A stretch of DNA of 64,000 bases from an uncultured Raoultella sp. (GCA_900759445.1 CAAEVH010000016.1:1-64000); one strand, 5' to 3'. Shown: positions 1 through 10,648, numbered from the stretch's first letter. A program made the numbers and translations. The notes: generated from the sequence alone by a model not told the origin.

Positions 1-603
1 GAAGAGCAGCATCAGGGTTCTGTCATGCAGGCTCTGGGTGAGCGTAAAGGCGACCTGAAAAACATGAATCCAGATGGCAAAGGCCGCGTACGTCTCGACT
101 ACGTGATCCCAAGCCGTGGCCTGATCGGCTTCCGTTCTGAGTTCATGACCATGACTTCCGGTACTGGTCTGCTGTACTCCACCTTCAGCCACTACGATGA
201 CATTCGTGCGGGCGATGTGGGCCAGCGTCAGAACGGCGTACTGATCTCCAACGGTCAGGGTAAAGCGGTTGCGTTTGCCCTGTTCAGCCTGCAGGACCGC
301 GGTAAGCTGTTCCTGGGTCACGGTGCTGAAGTTTACGAAGGCCAGATCATCGGTATTCACAGTCGTTCTAACGACCTGACTGTAAACTGCCTGACCGGTA
401 AGAAACTGACCAACATGCGTGCTTCCGGTACTGACGAAGCAACGGTCCTGGTTCCGCCAGTGAAGATGACCCTGGAGCAGGCTCTGGAGTTCATCGATGA
501 CGACGAACTGGTAGAAGTGACCCCAACTTCCGTTCGTATCCGTAAACGTCATCTGACCGAGAACGACCGTAAACGCGCAATGCGCGGTGCGAAAGAAGAT
601 TAA
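1..603 (+). CDS. typA: Ribosome-associated GTPase TypA/BipA, C-terminal part (5' end outside window)
   Basis: The frame is open from base 1, so this is the last 200 codons of a gene starting before the window. The protein reads as the C-terminal half of TypA/BipA, a translational GTPase that binds the ribosome and supports 50S assembly and growth at low temperature or under stress. Visible family landmarks are the stretch PSRGLIGFRSEFMTMTSGTG and the positively charged end RKRHLTENDRKRAMRGAKED, where the C-terminal domain contacts the ribosome. The G domain and EF-G-like domains are not in the window. A strong terminator follows 23 bases after the stop. Identification is by recall of the E. 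coli protein; the truncation is only a window edge. Confidence 0.97.
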   Translation, partial: EEQHQGSVMQALGERKGDLKNMNPDGKGRVRLDYVIPSRGLIGFRSEFMTMTSGTGLLYSTFSHYDDIRAGDVGQRQNGVLISNGQGKAVAFALFSLQDRGKLFLGHGAEVYEGQIIGIHSRSNDLTVNCLTGKKLTNMRASGTDEATVLVPPVKMTLEQALEFIDDDELVEVTPTSVRIRKRHLTENDRKRAMRGAKED

Positions 604-625
604 TTCCCGCTTCTGTCGATGCCAG

Positions 626-654
626 AACCCCGCCTTGATGGCGGGGTTTTTTTT
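626..654 (+). terminator. Rho-independent terminator of typA
   Basis: A perfect 7-bp G+C stem (CCCCGCC at 628-634 with GGCGGGG at 640-646, loop TTGAT) is followed by eight T residues. This is a canonical intrinsic terminator 23 bases after the typA stop codon. Confidence 0.95.
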
Positions 655-753
655 GTCTGTAGAAAATCACCGGTCAGGTGAACTGCATCCCAAAAGCTGG
701 GCGGGGGCAGTTCACTGGTAGGGGGGCCGTAAATCTTTCCGCTTTGGGCCCGT

Positions 754-978
754 TATGAGTGTGCGGGATTTATGGGATATCTGAAGGGAAAAAGTCACCT
801 GATACTGTATGAGCAGTTTGGTGATCTGAAGTGTAAATACAAAGTCAGGGCGTTCTGACACCGGGGTGACTACGCCGATACGGTGGGCAAGAACTCGGCG
901 AAGATACAGGAATACATGAAGCACCAGATTGAAGAGGATGAAATGGGAAGACCGTGATCGATTCCTTATCCGGGCAGC
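754..978 (+). pseudogene. Decayed IS200-type transposase (TnpA) remnant
   Basis: No intact gene lies between typA and yihX, but from about 754 the plus strand still reads as the C-terminal half of an IS200 TnpA. In order: MSV, a frameshift near 763-765, GFMGYLKGKSHLILYEQFGD, LKCKYKVRAF, an in-frame TGA at 856-858 where TnpA has a Trp or similar residue, then the conserved DTVGKNSAKIQEYMKHQ and SIPYPGS after a second stop. Thus at least one frameshift and two stops are present. The N-terminal catalytic HUH part and recognisable element ends are missing, so this is a fossil and not a mobile element. The recognition rests on remembered IS200 TnpA sequence. Confidence 0.85.
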
Positions 979-1073
979 ATAAATCGTTCTGAACGCCGGT
1001 TTAAAAACCATACATAGTCAAACCCCGCCTTTCCCGCTACAGTTAATCTTTCATGGCGCGCAAGGAGACAAAA

Positions 1074-1664
1074 ATGCTCTATATCTTTGATTTAGGTAAT
1101 GTGATTGTCGACATCGACTTCAACCGGGTACTCGGGACATGGAGCGATTTGAGCCGTATCCCGCTCGCGACGCTCAAGCAGCATTTCACCATGGGCGAGG
1201 CGTTCCATCAGCACGAACGCGGTGAAATTAGCGATGAGGCCTTTGCGCAGGCGATGTGCCATGAAATGAATATGCCGCTGAGCTATGAGCAGTTTTCCCA
1301 CGGCTGGCAGGCCGTTTTTGTCTCTCTGCGCCCTGACGTCATCGCGATTATGCAAAAACTGCGTGAGCAGGGGCACCGCGTGGTTGTCCTGTCGAATACC
1401 AATCGCCTGCATACCACTTTCTGGCCGGATGAATATCCGCAGGTGCGGGCCGCCGCCGATCGTATCTATCTTTCCCAGGAAATGGGGATGCGCAAACCCG
1501 AGGCGCGAATCTATCAAAGCGTCCTGCAGTCGGAAGGTTTCTCTGCGGAGGATACGGTCTTTTTTGACGATAACGCCGATAATATCGCGGGGGCTAACCA
1601 GTTGGGGATCACCAGTATTCTGGTGACCGGAAAGGAGACCATCCCCGCCTACTTTGCGAAATAA
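1074..1664 (+). CDS. yihX: Alpha-D-glucose-1-phosphate phosphatase YihX (HAD superfamily)
   Basis: YihX is a cytoplasmic HAD-like phosphatase that releases glucose from alpha-D-glucose-1-phosphate. The HAD motifs are in order: FDLGNV near residue 4 with the nucleophile Asp, VVLSNTNR (motif II), [10 protein letters not shown] with the motif III Lys, and FFDDNADNI (motif IV). Length is 196 residues against 199 in E. coli. An in-frame ATG lies 21 bases upstream at 1053, but the start at 1074 matches the E. coli N-terminus MLYIFDLGN and has AAGGAG at 1062-1067. yihY follows after 2 bases, so the two are probably co-transcribed. Confidence 0.95.
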   Translation: MLYIFDLGNVIVDIDFNRVLGTWSDLSRIPLATLKQHFTMGEAFHQHERGEISDEAFAQAMCHEMNMPLSYEQFSHGWQAVFVSLRPDVIAIMQKLREQGHRVVVLSNTNRLHTTFWPDEYPQVRAAADRIYLSQEMGMRKPEARIYQSVLQSEGFSAEDTVFFDDNADNIAGANQLGITSILVTGKETIPAYFAK

Positions 1665-1666
1665 CT

Positions 1667-2521
1667 ATGCTCAAAACCGTTCATCAAAAAGCAAAGCACC
1701 GCGTCCGGCCCCTGATGGCCTGGATAAAACTGCTGTGGCGGCGCATTGATGAAGACCATATGACCACGCTGGCGGGGAATCTCGCCTACGTGTCGTTACT
1801 CTCCCTGGTGCCGCTGATCGCCGTGGTCTTTGCGCTGTTCTCGGCATTTCCGATGTTTTCCGAGGTCAGCGGGCAGATTCGCCATTTTATCTTCGCTAAC
1901 TTCATCCCGGCGACGGGGGATGTCATCCAGGGATACATCGAACAGTTTGTCGCGAACTCCAGCCGGATGACGGCCGTCGGCGCCTTCGGGCTGATCGTGA
2001 CGTCACTGCTGCTGATGTATTCTATTGATAGCGCGCTGAACACTATCTGGCGCAGCACGCGCACCCGGTCCAAAATTTACTCGTTTGCCGTTTACTGGAT
2101 GATTCTGACGCTGGGGCCGCTGCTGGCGGGGGCGAGCCTGGCCATCAGCTCTTATCTGCTGTCTCTGCGCTGGGCAAGCGAACTGAACGGCGTGATTGAT
2201 GATGTGCTGCGTCTCTTCCCGCTGATTTTATCGTGGACGGCGTTTTGGCTGCTTTACAGCATTGTACCGACGACCCAGGTACGCAATCGCGATGCGATTA
2301 TCGGATCGCTGGTGGCGGCGCTGTTATTTGAGGCGGGTAAAAAAGCGTTTGCCTTATATATCACGGCGTTCCCGTCGTACCAGCTGATTTACGGCGTGAT
2401 AGCCGTGGTGCCTATTTTGTTTGTCTGGGTGTACTGGACGTGGTGTATCGTCTTGCTTGGGGCAGAAATTACTGTCACTCTCGAGGAATACCGCAAACTT
2501 AAAAAAGAAGAAACAGAATAA
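1667..2521 (+). CDS. yihY: YihY/virulence factor BrkB family inner-membrane protein
   Basis: This 284-residue protein belongs to the YihY (UPF0761, BrkB-like) family of polytopic inner-membrane proteins. About six hydrophobic segments are visible, for example [15 protein letters not shown] near residue 48, [14 protein letters not shown] near 107, and the C-terminal [19 protein letters not shown]. The conserved N-terminal [12 protein letters not shown] stretch is present. It was once called ribonuclease BN, but that assignment was later withdrawn, and its molecular function is not established. It sits tightly between yihX (2-base gap) and dtd (2-base gap), as in E. coli. Confidence 0.93.
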   Translation: MLKTVHQKAKHRVRPLMAWIKLLWRRIDEDHMTTLAGNLAYVSLLSLVPLIAVVFALFSAFPMFSEVSGQIRHFIFANFIPATGDVIQGYIEQFVANSSRMTAVGAFGLIVTSLLLMYSIDSALNTIWRSTRTRSKIYSFAVYWMILTLGPLLAGASLAISSYLLSLRWASELNGVIDDVLRLFPLILSWTAFWLLYSIVPTTQVRNRDAIIGSLVAALLFEAGKKAFALYITAFPSYQLIYGVIAVVPILFVWVYWTWCIVLLGAEITVTLEEYRKLKKEETE

Positions 2522-2523
2522 CT

Positions 2524-2961
2524 ATGATTGCATTAATTCAGCGCGTATCCCGTGCAAGCGTAACCGTGGAGGGCGAGGTGACGGGTGAAATCGGCCCGGG
2601 GCTTCTGGTGTTGTTGGGCGTCGAGAAAGACGATGATGAGCAAAAAGCGAATCGCCTGTGCGAGCGCGTGCTTGGCTATCGTATCTTCAGCGACGCCGAA
2701 GGAAAAATGAATCTGAATGTGCAGCAGTCCGGCGGCAGCGTGCTGGTGGTCTCACAGTTCACGTTGGCAGCGGATACCGAACGGGGTATGCGCCCGGGTT
2801 TTTCCAAAGGGGCCGCCCCTGACAGAGCAGAAGCGCTGTATGACTATTTTGTCGCGCGCTGTCGCCAGCAGGAGATGAACACACAAACCGGGAGATTCGC
2901 TGCGGATATGCAGGTATCACTGGTGAATGATGGTCCTGTGACCTTTTGGTTGCAGGTATGA
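2524..2961 (+). CDS. dtd: D-aminoacyl-tRNA deacylase
   Basis: Dtd hydrolyses the ester bond of tRNAs mischarged with D-amino acids (for example D-Tyr) and also Gly-tRNA-Ala, recycling the tRNA in the cytoplasm. At 145 residues it has the usual length. The two family signatures are visible: [13 protein letters not shown] near residues 70-82 (the SQxT active-site motif) and NDGPVTF near 135-141, the cross-subunit GPVT motif close to the C-terminus. It overlaps the next gene by four bases (ATGA at 2958-2961), which indicates translational coupling in a yihX-yihY-dtd-yiiD run. Confidence 0.97.
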   Translation: MIALIQRVSRASVTVEGEVTGEIGPGLLVLLGVEKDDDEQKANRLCERVLGYRIFSDAEGKMNLNVQQSGGSVLVVSQFTLAADTERGMRPGFSKGAAPDRAEALYDYFVARCRQQEMNTQTGRFAADMQVSLVNDGPVTFWLQV

Positions 2962-3947
2962 GCCAGCTTCCGGGCCGGCTGCGGGTAACAAAAGAGAGTA
3001 CAGCTATGTATCACCTTCGTGTACCGCAAACAGAAGACGAACTCGAGAGCTACTATCAGTTCCGCTGGGAGATGTTGCGTAAGCCGCTTCATCAGCCCAA
3101 AGGATCGGAGCGTGACGCCTGGGATGCGATGGCGCATCACCAGATGGTAGTGGATGAAGAAGGCAACCTGGTTGCCGTCGGGCGGCTATATATCAATGCG
3201 GAGAACGAAGCCTCCATTCGTTTTATGGCCGTACACCCGTCGGTGCAGGATAAAGGCTTGGGTACGCTGATGGCGATGACGCTGGAGTCCGTCGCCCGTC
3301 AGGAGGGCGTTAAGCGCGTGACCTGTAGCGCTCGCGAAGACGCGGTGGATTTTTTTGCCAAGCTCGGCTTTGTTAACCAGGGCGAGATTACCACGCCAAC
3401 CACCACGCCTATCCGCCACTTCCTGATGATTAAACCGATCGCCTCGCTGGACGATATTCTGCATCGCGGCGACTGGTGCGGGCAGCTGCAGCAGGCCTGG
3501 TATCAGCACATTCCGCTCAGCGAAAAAATGGGTGTGCGCATTCAGCAGTACACCGGCAAAAATTTCATCACCACCATGCCCGAAGCCGGTAACCAGAATC
3601 CGCACCATACGCTGTTTGCCGGAAGTCTGTTTTCCCTGGCGACGCTGACCGGCTGGGGGCTGATCTGGCTGATGCTGCGCGAACGGCATTTGGGCGGTAC
3701 GATTATTCTCGCCGATGCCCATATCCGTTACAGCCAGCCGATTAGCGGCCGCCCGAGCGCAGTGGCCGATCTGGGTTCGCTCAGCGGCGATCTCGACCGT
3801 CTGGCGCGTGGACGTAAAGCCCGCGTGCAGCTGCAGGTTGAGTTGTTTGGCGGCGAGAGTCTGGGCGCCATTTTTGAAGGCATTTACATCGTTCTGCCCG
3901 CGAAGCCGTTTGGTTCGTATGAAGAGGGCGGGAACGAAGAAGAGTAA
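2958..3947 (+). CDS. yiiD: YiiD: GNAT acyltransferase fused to a thioesterase-like domain (MadA/FabY)
   Basis: The 329-residue product matches E. coli YiiD, also named FabY or MadA, which supports initiation of fatty acid synthesis; work on the E. coli protein assigns malonyl-ACP decarboxylase activity. Two parts are visible. An N-terminal GNAT domain (about residues 20-150) carries the acetyl-CoA loop region [15 protein letters not shown], and a C-terminal YiiD_C hotdog-like domain (about 180-320) includes [20 protein letters not shown]. The start at 2958 gives the E. coli N-terminus MSQLPG and overlaps the dtd stop, so it is preferred over an upstream in-frame codon at 2946 and a downstream ATG at 3006. 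Confidence 0.92.
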   Translation: MSQLPGRLRVTKESTAMYHLRVPQTEDELESYYQFRWEMLRKPLHQPKGSERDAWDAMAHHQMVVDEEGNLVAVGRLYINAENEASIRFMAVHPSVQDKGLGTLMAMTLESVARQEGVKRVTCSAREDAVDFFAKLGFVNQGEITTPTTTPIRHFLMIKPIASLDDILHRGDWCGQLQQAWYQHIPLSEKMGVRIQQYTGKNFITTMPEAGNQNPHHTLFAGSLFSLATLTGWGLIWLMLRERHLGGTIILADAHIRYSQPISGRPSAVADLGSLSGDLDRLARGRKARVQLQVELFGGESLGAIFEGIYIVLPAKPFGSYEEGGNEEE

Positions 3948-3962
3948 TTCCCGCCGCAGCGA

Positions 3963-4889
3963 TTATAGCGACCGACCTGGCGAACGGATTCGCCAGGCGA
4001 TATCTCCCATGGCATGGCGCGCCGCCAGACTGATGCCACCCAGCTGAAAGAAACCGTGAATCACGCCAGCATAGCGCTGGCAGGTACAGGCCACATTTTG
4101 CTCAACCATCCGTTGGTACAGCGCTTCGCCTTCATCGCGCAGCGGGTCATATTCGGCGGTGAGGATATGCACGGGCGGCAGACCGCTGAAGTCGTCACGC
4201 CAGAGCGGGCTTGCCTCCGGGTGTGCAGATTCCGTGGCGGGCAGGTACATTTCGTAGCCGCTCAGCAGCGTATCCCGGGTGATGATGTAATCCTCTCCGT
4301 TGCTGATGTAGCTTGCCGAAGCCGCGGTAGCGTCCAGCATGGGATAAATCAGAATCAGCTGCGCGGGCAGCCAGGTCCCCGCAGCTTTCAGCCGTAGCGC
4401 GGTGACGAGAGCCAGATTCCCCCCCGCGCTATCGCCCGCAAGGGTGATTCGTGAGGTATCCACCCCAAGCGACTCTGCGTGGCGCCGGATAATCTGCGCT
4501 CCCCGTTCCGCGTCATTGTGCGCGGCAGGAAACGTCTGCTCGGGCTCCAGCCGGTATTGCACGGCAATCACCCGGCAGCCGCTTTCATACGCCAGCTGGC
4601 GCAATTGTTTATCGTGGGTGGCGAAGCCGCCGCTGACAAAACAGCCGCCGTGATAGTAGATAACGGTAGGTAGAGGGCCGGCAGCATTCTGCGGTGATAC
4701 CACGCGAAAATTGATTCCTTCCAGCGTGATGTCGTCCACCTGCACACGCGTTTCGCTTTCTCCGGCCAGCACCGTACTGGCTACATAACCCGCCCTCCGG
4801 TCATCAATATTCTGCTGTCGTGAAGAGGGGCGCCCTGCGGCGATAAACTCCTCAACCAGCCGGGCGATACCTTGTTCCAGTGCCATCAT
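3963..4889 (-). CDS. Alpha/beta hydrolase, hormone-sensitive-lipase (Aes-like) family esterase
   Basis: This 308-residue cytoplasmic protein is a serine esterase of the HSL/group IV type. It has the oxyanion-hole motif YYHGGCFVSGG near residues 78-88, the nucleophile elbow GDSAGGN near 150-156, the acid residue in TAEYDPLRDEG, and the catalytic His in GVIHGFFQL near the C-terminus, so the full triad is present. The natural substrate cannot be read from sequence; short-chain acyl esters are typical of the family. It is convergent with yiiD (15-base gap), stands alone, and occupies the place where E. coli K-12 has yiiE and yiiF. There is no signal peptide. Confidence 0.88.
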   Translation of the reverse strand: MMALEQGIARLVEEFIAAGRPSSRQQNIDDRRAGYVASTVLAGESETRVQVDDITLEGINFRVVSPQNAAGPLPTVIYYHGGCFVSGGFATHDKQLRQLAYESGCRVIAVQYRLEPEQTFPAAHNDAERGAQIIRRHAESLGVDTSRITLAGDSAGGNLALVTALRLKAAGTWLPAQLILIYPMLDATAASASYISNGEDYIITRDTLLSGYEMYLPATESAHPEASPLWRDDFSGLPPVHILTAEYDPLRDEGEALYQRMVEQNVACTCQRYAGVIHGFFQLGGISLAARHAMGDIAWRIRSPGRSL

Positions 4890-5044
4890 TATATTCTTTT
4901 AATCTGTATGGATATACAGCGTTATAGCCTGGATTGCAGCCGATAGAAAAGGGTTTTTTTGTGAGAAATGAGCGCTGGGGCCGGGAGTGGGGCGTAGTAA
5001 AGCGAAGGCGTTCCTCGGCTGAGGTGCTTGCACATCGGGGTGGA

Positions 5045-5072
5045 GTGCCGGGTAACCTGGATTACCCGGCAC
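5045..5072 (-). terminator. Perfect hairpin downstream of fdhE
   Basis: An 11-bp perfect inverted repeat (GTGCCGGGTAA with TTACCCGGCAC, 6-base loop) lies 12 bases beyond the fdhE stop. It lacks a good T-run on the minus strand, so it is a weak terminator or a 3'-end stabilising hairpin for the fdo-fdhE transcript. Confidence 0.6.
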
Positions 5073-5083
5073 TATGAGGGGAT

Positions 5084-6013
5084 TTACTCCCCTTCACCCG
5101 GGAACATAAACGGGTTAATCGAACTTCTGGCGAAGCCTTCCTGCTCCATGCGGGCATCCAGCACCAGCGAGGCGAGATCGTCGGCCACGGCTTCCACTTT
5201 CGGATCTTTTTCCTGATACAGAATCTTCAGGTACGTTCCGCAGTCACCGCAGCTTTCGGCTTTCACCGCCGCGTCTTCATTTTCCAGCGACCAATAGTTG
5301 AGATCGCGGGTCTGTTCGCAGTTGCTGCATTTGATGCGCACCACGTGCCATTCAGTTTCACACAGGTTGCAGTGCAGGTAGCGCAGCCCCTGAGTGGTCC
5401 CAATCTGCACCATGCTGGAAACAGGCATTGAACCGCATACCGGGCAGAACTGGCGTGCTTCACCGTATTCGGCGCGGGCTTTACCTGGGATCAGGCTGGC
5501 CATTTGCGCCCAGTAGAGCGACAGGGCGGCCCAGATAAACGGCGCTTTATCACTGCTCACCAGCGAGAAGTCGGAAGCGAACAGCGCGCTTGCCATCTCT
5601 TCCAGCTCCAGATCGGAGGATTTTTCCAGATTCTCGATAACCGCCAGCGCGGTACCGCTCATCTCCGGCTTCAGCTCGGCAATGAGCGAATGCAGCAGCT
5701 TGTGCCAGTGCTTATCGCGCGGCAGGAGGTGAATATCCAGCGGCGGTTTGCCCTGCGCGTTGGCTTCTTTGATGCGCGCGGTCAGGTCCATTTGCAGCGG
5801 GTGGTCGTAGAGCACCACTTCCTGCGCGTGGGCGACCAGCGCGGCAAAACGCAGAAAATCGCCCAGCGGGTTGTTCTCTGCCAGCTCGCGCAGACGCTCT
5901 GCGCGGCGGTTGTAGAGGTTCTTGAGTCTGGGGAATAACAACGGCGGAATATAATCCGCCGTGCGTTTCTCGCTCGAACCCAGCTCATCTTGCGGGATTA
6001 TGCGAATACTCAT
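5084..6013 (-). CDS. fdhE: Formate dehydrogenase accessory protein FdhE
   Basis: FdhE is a cytoplasmic iron-binding, rubredoxin-like accessory protein needed for assembly and Tat export of the respiratory formate dehydrogenases. It binds the catalytic subunit before translocation. The 309-residue length equals the E. coli protein. Four CxxC motifs that bind metal are visible in the C-terminal half: CPVC, CNLC, CSNC and CGDC. The gene overlaps the end of fdoI by four bases (ATGA at 6010-6013), so it is the last gene of the fdoGHI-fdhE operon and translationally coupled. Confidence 0.97.
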   Translation of the reverse strand: MSIRIIPQDELGSSEKRTADYIPPLLFPRLKNLYNRRAERLRELAENNPLGDFLRFAALVAHAQEVVLYDHPLQMDLTARIKEANAQGKPPLDIHLLPRDKHWHKLLHSLIAELKPEMSGTALAVIENLEKSSDLELEEMASALFASDFSLVSSDKAPFIWAALSLYWAQMASLIPGKARAEYGEARQFCPVCGSMPVSSMVQIGTTQGLRYLHCNLCETEWHVVRIKCSNCEQTRDLNYWSLENEDAAVKAESCGDCGTYLKILYQEKDPKVEAVADDLASLVLDARMEQEGFARSSINPFMFPGEGE

Positions 6014-6645
6014 TCAGTCTTATTTTCCTGTTTCTGGCGAACTTCTCGGTACCAGCGGGGGTGATGTTTCTTCGCCCATGTTTTGGTAACCCAGCCTTCC
6101 ACCATCGCGGTAATGGTGCCTTTCACCCACAGGGCGGCGTAAATATGCACCATGATAACCACAATTAGGGCAACGGCGGCAAATGAATGCAGCATGAGCG
6201 CTAACCGGATTACCGGGATTGAGAACGCAGGCGCAAAATACGGACGCCAGATGATCACACCGCTGACCAGCAGCAGAACCAGCAAAATAATCGCCGCCCA
6301 GAATACGCATTTCTGGCCGAAGTTATAGCGCCCGGTGTCACCCACTTCCTCGTTGACGACGATCTTACGAATATTCTTCGCCCAAAAGATATCATCCCGA
6401 TTGATTAGGTTATGGTGCCAGTAGCGGAAAAACATGATGATGAATGAGGCAAACATAATGACCCCAACAAACGGGTGCAGAATGCGCGCCAGCTGCGGAG
6501 TGCCCATGATTTGCATTAGCCAGTTGAAGGACGGGAAAAAGAATCCCAGTCCGCTTATCGCCGCCAGCATGAAGCAGAAGGCGGTGACCCAGTGGTTGAT
6601 GCGTTCCGGCGCCGTGTAGCGCACGATGGTGTCACGTCTTTTCAT
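6010..6645 (-). CDS. fdoI: Formate dehydrogenase-O gamma subunit, cytochrome b556
   Basis: FdoI is the inner-membrane di-heme cytochrome b subunit that anchors FdoGH and passes electrons from formate to menaquinone or ubiquinone. The 211-residue protein has four clear transmembrane stretches, for example [19 protein letters not shown] near residue 18 and [15 protein letters not shown] near 58. Candidate heme-ligand His residues are RINHWVTA and those of the third and fourth helices ([20 protein letters not shown]). It overlaps fdoH by four bases upstream and fdhE by four bases downstream. Confidence 0.97.
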   Translation of the reverse strand: MKRRDTIVRYTAPERINHWVTAFCFMLAAISGLGFFFPSFNWLMQIMGTPQLARILHPFVGVIMFASFIIMFFRYWHHNLINRDDIFWAKNIRKIVVNEEVGDTGRYNFGQKCVFWAAIILLVLLLVSGVIIWRPYFAPAFSIPVIRLALMLHSFAAVALIVVIMVHIYAALWVKGTITAMVEGWVTKTWAKKHHPRWYREVRQKQENKTE

Positions 6646-7544
6646 TTGCGCACCTCGTCATTCTCTTCATGCAGGTTGTCCTCTTCCTCTTCCGCACGGT
6701 TCGGACCGACCCCGACATAGTGGAAGACGCTGGCTGCAAAGGTCGCGGCAAACCCTACCGCCGCGAGCGGTTTCCAGATTCCTTTCCAGAACTTCACGGT
6801 GGCGCTGATTTCCGGATTTTCCGGCAGGCCGTGATACAGATTCGGCTTGTCGGCGTGGTGCAGTACGTACATCACGTGCGTTCCGCCTACGCCAGCCGGA
6901 TCGTACAGGCCCGCATTGTCATATCCACGAGTTTTCAGCTCGGCGACGCGTTCGCCGGCCAGCACCTTCATGTCCTCTTTGGAGCCAAAGTGAATCGCCC
7001 CGGTCGGACAGGTTTTCACGCATGCCGGTTCCTGGCCCACGGTGACGCGGTCTACGCACAGCGTACATTTGTAGACGCGGTTGTCTTCCGGGTTGAGTCG
7101 GGGGACGTCAAACGGACAGCCGGCGATGCAGTAGCCGCAGCCAATACACTGTTCGGACTGGAAGTCGACGATGCCGTTGGCATACTGAATGATTGCCCCT
7201 TCCGACGGACAGGCCTTCAGACAGCCCGGATCGGCGCAGTGCATACAGCCATCCTTACGGATCAGCCACTCCAGTTTGTCGTTCTGTTCCACTTCCGAGA
7301 AGCGCATTACCGTCCAGGATTTGGCGGCCAGATCCGCGGGGTTATCGTACACCCCGACGTTGCTGCCGACTTCATCACGGATGTCATTCCATTCTGAACA
7401 GGCGACCTGACAGGCTTTACAGCCAATACAGGTGGTGACGTCGATTAGCTTCGCGACTTCCTGCTGGTGGTCCCGCGCCTGAGGCGCGGGAGTGAAACCG
7501 TTAGTCGCGGAACGACGAATGATGTCTTGCGATTGATAAGCCAT
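6642..7544 (-). CDS. fdoH: Formate dehydrogenase-O beta subunit (4Fe-4S electron transfer)
   Basis: FdoH carries four [4Fe-4S] clusters that relay electrons from FdoG to the cytochrome FdoI. It faces the periplasm, held by a C-terminal transmembrane helix ([20 protein letters not shown], about residues 258-277). The cysteine clusters appear in order: [35 protein letters not shown] and CTLC...CVKTC. Length is 300 residues as in E. coli. It has no own Tat signal, consistent with co-export with FdoG. It starts 12 bases after the fdoG stop. Confidence 0.97.
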   Translation of the reverse strand: MAYQSQDIIRRSATNGFTPAPQARDHQQEVAKLIDVTTCIGCKACQVACSEWNDIRDEVGSNVGVYDNPADLAAKSWTVMRFSEVEQNDKLEWLIRKDGCMHCADPGCLKACPSEGAIIQYANGIVDFQSEQCIGCGYCIAGCPFDVPRLNPEDNRVYKCTLCVDRVTVGQEPACVKTCPTGAIHFGSKEDMKVLAGERVAELKTRGYDNAGLYDPAGVGGTHVMYVLHHADKPNLYHGLPENPEISATVKFWKGIWKPLAAVGFAATFAASVFHYVGVGPNRAEEEEDNLHEENDEVRK

Positions 7545-7556
7545 AAGTCGTCTCCG

Positions 7557-10500
7557 TTACACCTTTTCCACGTTCACGAGGAAGGCTTTAAACTCCGGCG
7601 TTTGCGTGTTCGCATCGCCGACGAACGGCGTCAGCGTGTTGGCGATAAAGCCTTTCTTCGCCACCCCTTCATAACCCCAGTGGATAGGAATACCGATCGT
7701 ATCGATATCCTTACCGTCCACTTTCAGCGTGCGAATACGCTTGGTCACCACCGCCTTGGCTTTGATATAGCCGCGGTTGGAGGAGACGCGAACGGTATCG
7801 CCATGCGCGATGCCGAGCTTATTCGCCAGCTTCTCGCCGATTTCCACGAACTGTTCCGGCTGGGCGATGGCGTTGAGCAGCGCATGCTTGGTCCAGTAGT
7901 GGAAATGCTCGGTGAGACGGTAGGTGGTACCGACGTACGGGAACTTATCCGCTTTACCCATCTGTTCCAGGTCACCGCTAAAGACGCGGGCGGCCGGGTT
8001 AGAGACGACATTCGGGTGTAGCGGGTTGGTGCCCAGCGGCGTTTCAAACGGCTCATAGTGTTCCGGGAACGGACCTTCCGCCATCTTATCGAGAGCAAAC
8101 AGGCGACCCATACCTTCGGGCTGCATGATAAACGGTCCGACATCGCTGCCCGGTGCGGCGGCGCTGTAGTCCGGAATATCCATACCGGCCCATTTGGCGC
8201 CGTCCCATTTCAGAATCTGACGCTTCGGATCCCACGGTTTACCCTGCGGGTCCGCCGAGGCGCGGTTATACAGGATGCGGCGGTTGAGCGGCCACGCCCA
8301 GGCCCAGCCCAGCGTATTACCCAGCCCTGACGGGTCGGCGTTATCACGGCGGGCCATCTGGTTGCCTTCCGGCGTCCAGCTCCCGGCGAAGATCCAGCAG
8401 CCGCTGGAGGTGGTGCCGTCATCGCGCAGCTGCGCAAAGGAGCTGAGCTGCTGGCCTTTCTTCACCACTACCGCGCCGGTGACCGGGTCGGTCAGATCCG
8501 CCAGCGCCTTACCGTTGCTCTCCATCGCCACTTCTTCCGAAGCCGGTTCGTGCGGCGTGGAGTAGTTCCACGTCATATTCAGCACCGGTTCTGGCGTCGG
8601 GCCGCCTTCTTCGGCGTACATTTTCCGCAGGCGTAAGAAGATACCGGCCAGAATTTCACCGTCGGTGGTCGCAATCCCCGGGGCGTCCGCGCCTTTCCAG
8701 TGCCACTGCAGCCAACGCCCGGAGTTGACGATAGACCCGTTCTCTTCGGCGAAGCAGGTGGAGGGCAGACGGAACACTTCGGTCTGGATTTTCGCCGGAT
8801 CGACATCGTTCGACTCACCGTGGTTTTGCCAGAAGGTGGACGTTTCGGTGTTGAGCGGATCGATGGTCACCAGGAACTTCAGTTTCGACAGCGATTCGAC
8901 CACCTTGTTTTTATTCGGGAATGAGGCCACCGGGTTAAAGCCCTGGCACAGATAGCCGTTCACTTTGCCCTGGTGCATCATCTCGAAGTATTGCAGGACG
9001 TCGTAGCCCTTATCCCACTTCGGCAGCCAGTCGAAGCCCCAGCTGTTTTCCGCCGTCGCTTTATCGCCAAAGAAGGCCTTCATCATTGAGACGAAGAATT
9101 TTGGGTAGTTGCCCCAGTAGTTCACCTGATCTTTCAACAGTGGCTTCGGCGTGTTGGCGGTCAGGTAGGTTTGCAGGTCGGTCTGTTTCTCACTCGGAAG
9201 CGTCATATAACCCGGTAGGCTCTGCGACAGCAGCCCCAGGTCGGTCAGCCCCTGGATGTTGGAGTGACCGCGCAGGGCGTTCACGCCGCCACCGGCCATC
9301 CCCATGTTGCCGAGCAGCAGCTGGATCATCGCCATGGTACGGATGTTCTGCGCGCCGATAGAGTGCTGCGTCCAGCCGAGCGCGTAGAGGAATGACGCGG
9401 TTTTATCCGGTGCGCTGGTTTCGGCGATGTACTCGCAGACTTTCAGGAAGTCGGCCTTCGGCGTACCGCAGATGTTTTCCACGACGTCCGGGGTATAGCG
9501 GGAAACGTGCTGTTTCAGCAGGTTCCATACGCAGCGCGGATGTTGCAGGGAGGTATCGCGTTTGGCGAAGCCGTTTTCGTCCAGCTCATAGTTCCAGCTG
9601 GTCTTATCGTAGCTGCGTTTTTCCGCGTTATAGCCGCTGAACAACCCGTCGTCGAAGCTGTAATCCTCACGCACAATCAGGCTGGCGTTGGTATAGGCTT
9701 CGGTGTACTCGCGGTTGAATTTTTCGTTATTCAGCAGGTACAGGATGACGCCTGACAGGAAGGTAATGTCAGTCCCGGAACGAATCGGGGTATAGAAGTC
9801 GGCTACCGACGCGGTACGCGTAAAGCGTGGGTCGATAACAATCAGCTTCGCGCCGTTGTGAATTTTGGCTTCCATCGCCCAGCGGAACCCTACCGGGTGC
9901 GCTTCAGCGGCATTACCGCCCATCACCACGATCAGGTTGGCGTTTTTGATGTCAACCCAGTGGTTGGTCATCGCACCGCGACCAAATGTTGGAGCAAGAC
10001 TTGCTACCGTTGGTCCGTGTCAGACGCGCGCCTGGTTGTCGACCGCGAGCATACCGAGCGCGCGGGTGAATTTCTGCGTTAAATAGCCGGTTTCGTTACT
10101 GGAGGCTGAAGCGCACAGCATCCCGGTGGTCAACCAACGGTTGACGGTAGTGCCGGCGTCGTTTTTGGCGATAAAGTTGGCATCGCGGTCTTCTTTCATC
10201 AGCTTCGCGATGCGATCGAACGCTTCATCCCAGCTGATTTGCTGCCACTTGTCGGAGCCTGGCGCACGATATTCCGGGAATTTCAGACGACTTTCGGAAT
10301 GGATAAAGTCGACCAGACCCGCCCCTTTCGGGCAGAGCGCACCACGGTTGACCGGATGGTCAGGGTCACCTTCGATATGAAAGATGGATGCTTTGGCGTT
10401 TTTCGCACCGTCGCCGAGGCTATACATTAACAGCCCACAACCGACAGAACAGTACGTACAGGTGTTACGGGTTTCACGGGTACGCAGCAGCTTATATTGC

Positions 10501-10607
10501 CGGGTTTCCGCGAGCGCGGCGCCTGGGGCAAAACCCAGCGCTGCAGCCGTTGTGCCTGCCATACCGCCAGCGCAGATCTTAAAGAACTGCCTTCTGCTGA
10601 CCTGCAT
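7557..10607 (-). CDS. fdoG: Formate dehydrogenase-O catalytic subunit, selenocysteine- and molybdopterin-containing
   Basis: FdoG oxidises formate to CO2 in the periplasm using bis-MGD molybdenum, a 4Fe-4S cluster and selenocysteine. The gene reads as one frame of 1016 residues if the TGA at 10020-10022 is decoded as Sec196, in the context ARV-Sec-HGPTVA that is typical of the family. A SECIS hairpin starts at that codon. The N-terminus MQVSRRQFFKICAGG is a twin-arginine signal peptide, followed by the 4Fe-4S motif CTYCSVGC...LCPKG near residues 50-95. The in-frame TGA is therefore functional recoding and not a disruption. It heads the fdoGHI-fdhE operon and is divergent from fdhD, whose product is needed for its sulfuration. 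Confidence 0.97.
9981..10022 (-). promoter_or_regulatory. Bacterial SECIS element in fdoG
   Basis: Read on the coding strand from the UGA, the RNA can fold with a lower stem ACCAA/UUUGGU and an upper stem GG(U)AGCA/UGCUCC, with a bulged U and the apical loop AGUCU. This matches the architecture of the E. coli fdnG/fdhF SECIS recognised by SelB. Coordinates run from the Sec UGA to the end of the lower stem. Confidence 0.85.
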
Positions 10608-10648
10608 GGTTCACTCCTTGTATCGACATTGTCACATGTAGTTATTTA

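Noticed and set aside
712..1011. A 99-residue open frame on the minus strand.
   Set aside because: It is antisense to the IS200 transposase remnant and has no recognisable features.
9971..10022. fdoG split into two genes by an in-frame TGA (possible pseudogene).
   Set aside because: The TGA sits in the conserved selenocysteine context ARV-Sec-HGPT with a SECIS hairpin directly after it, so it is recoded.
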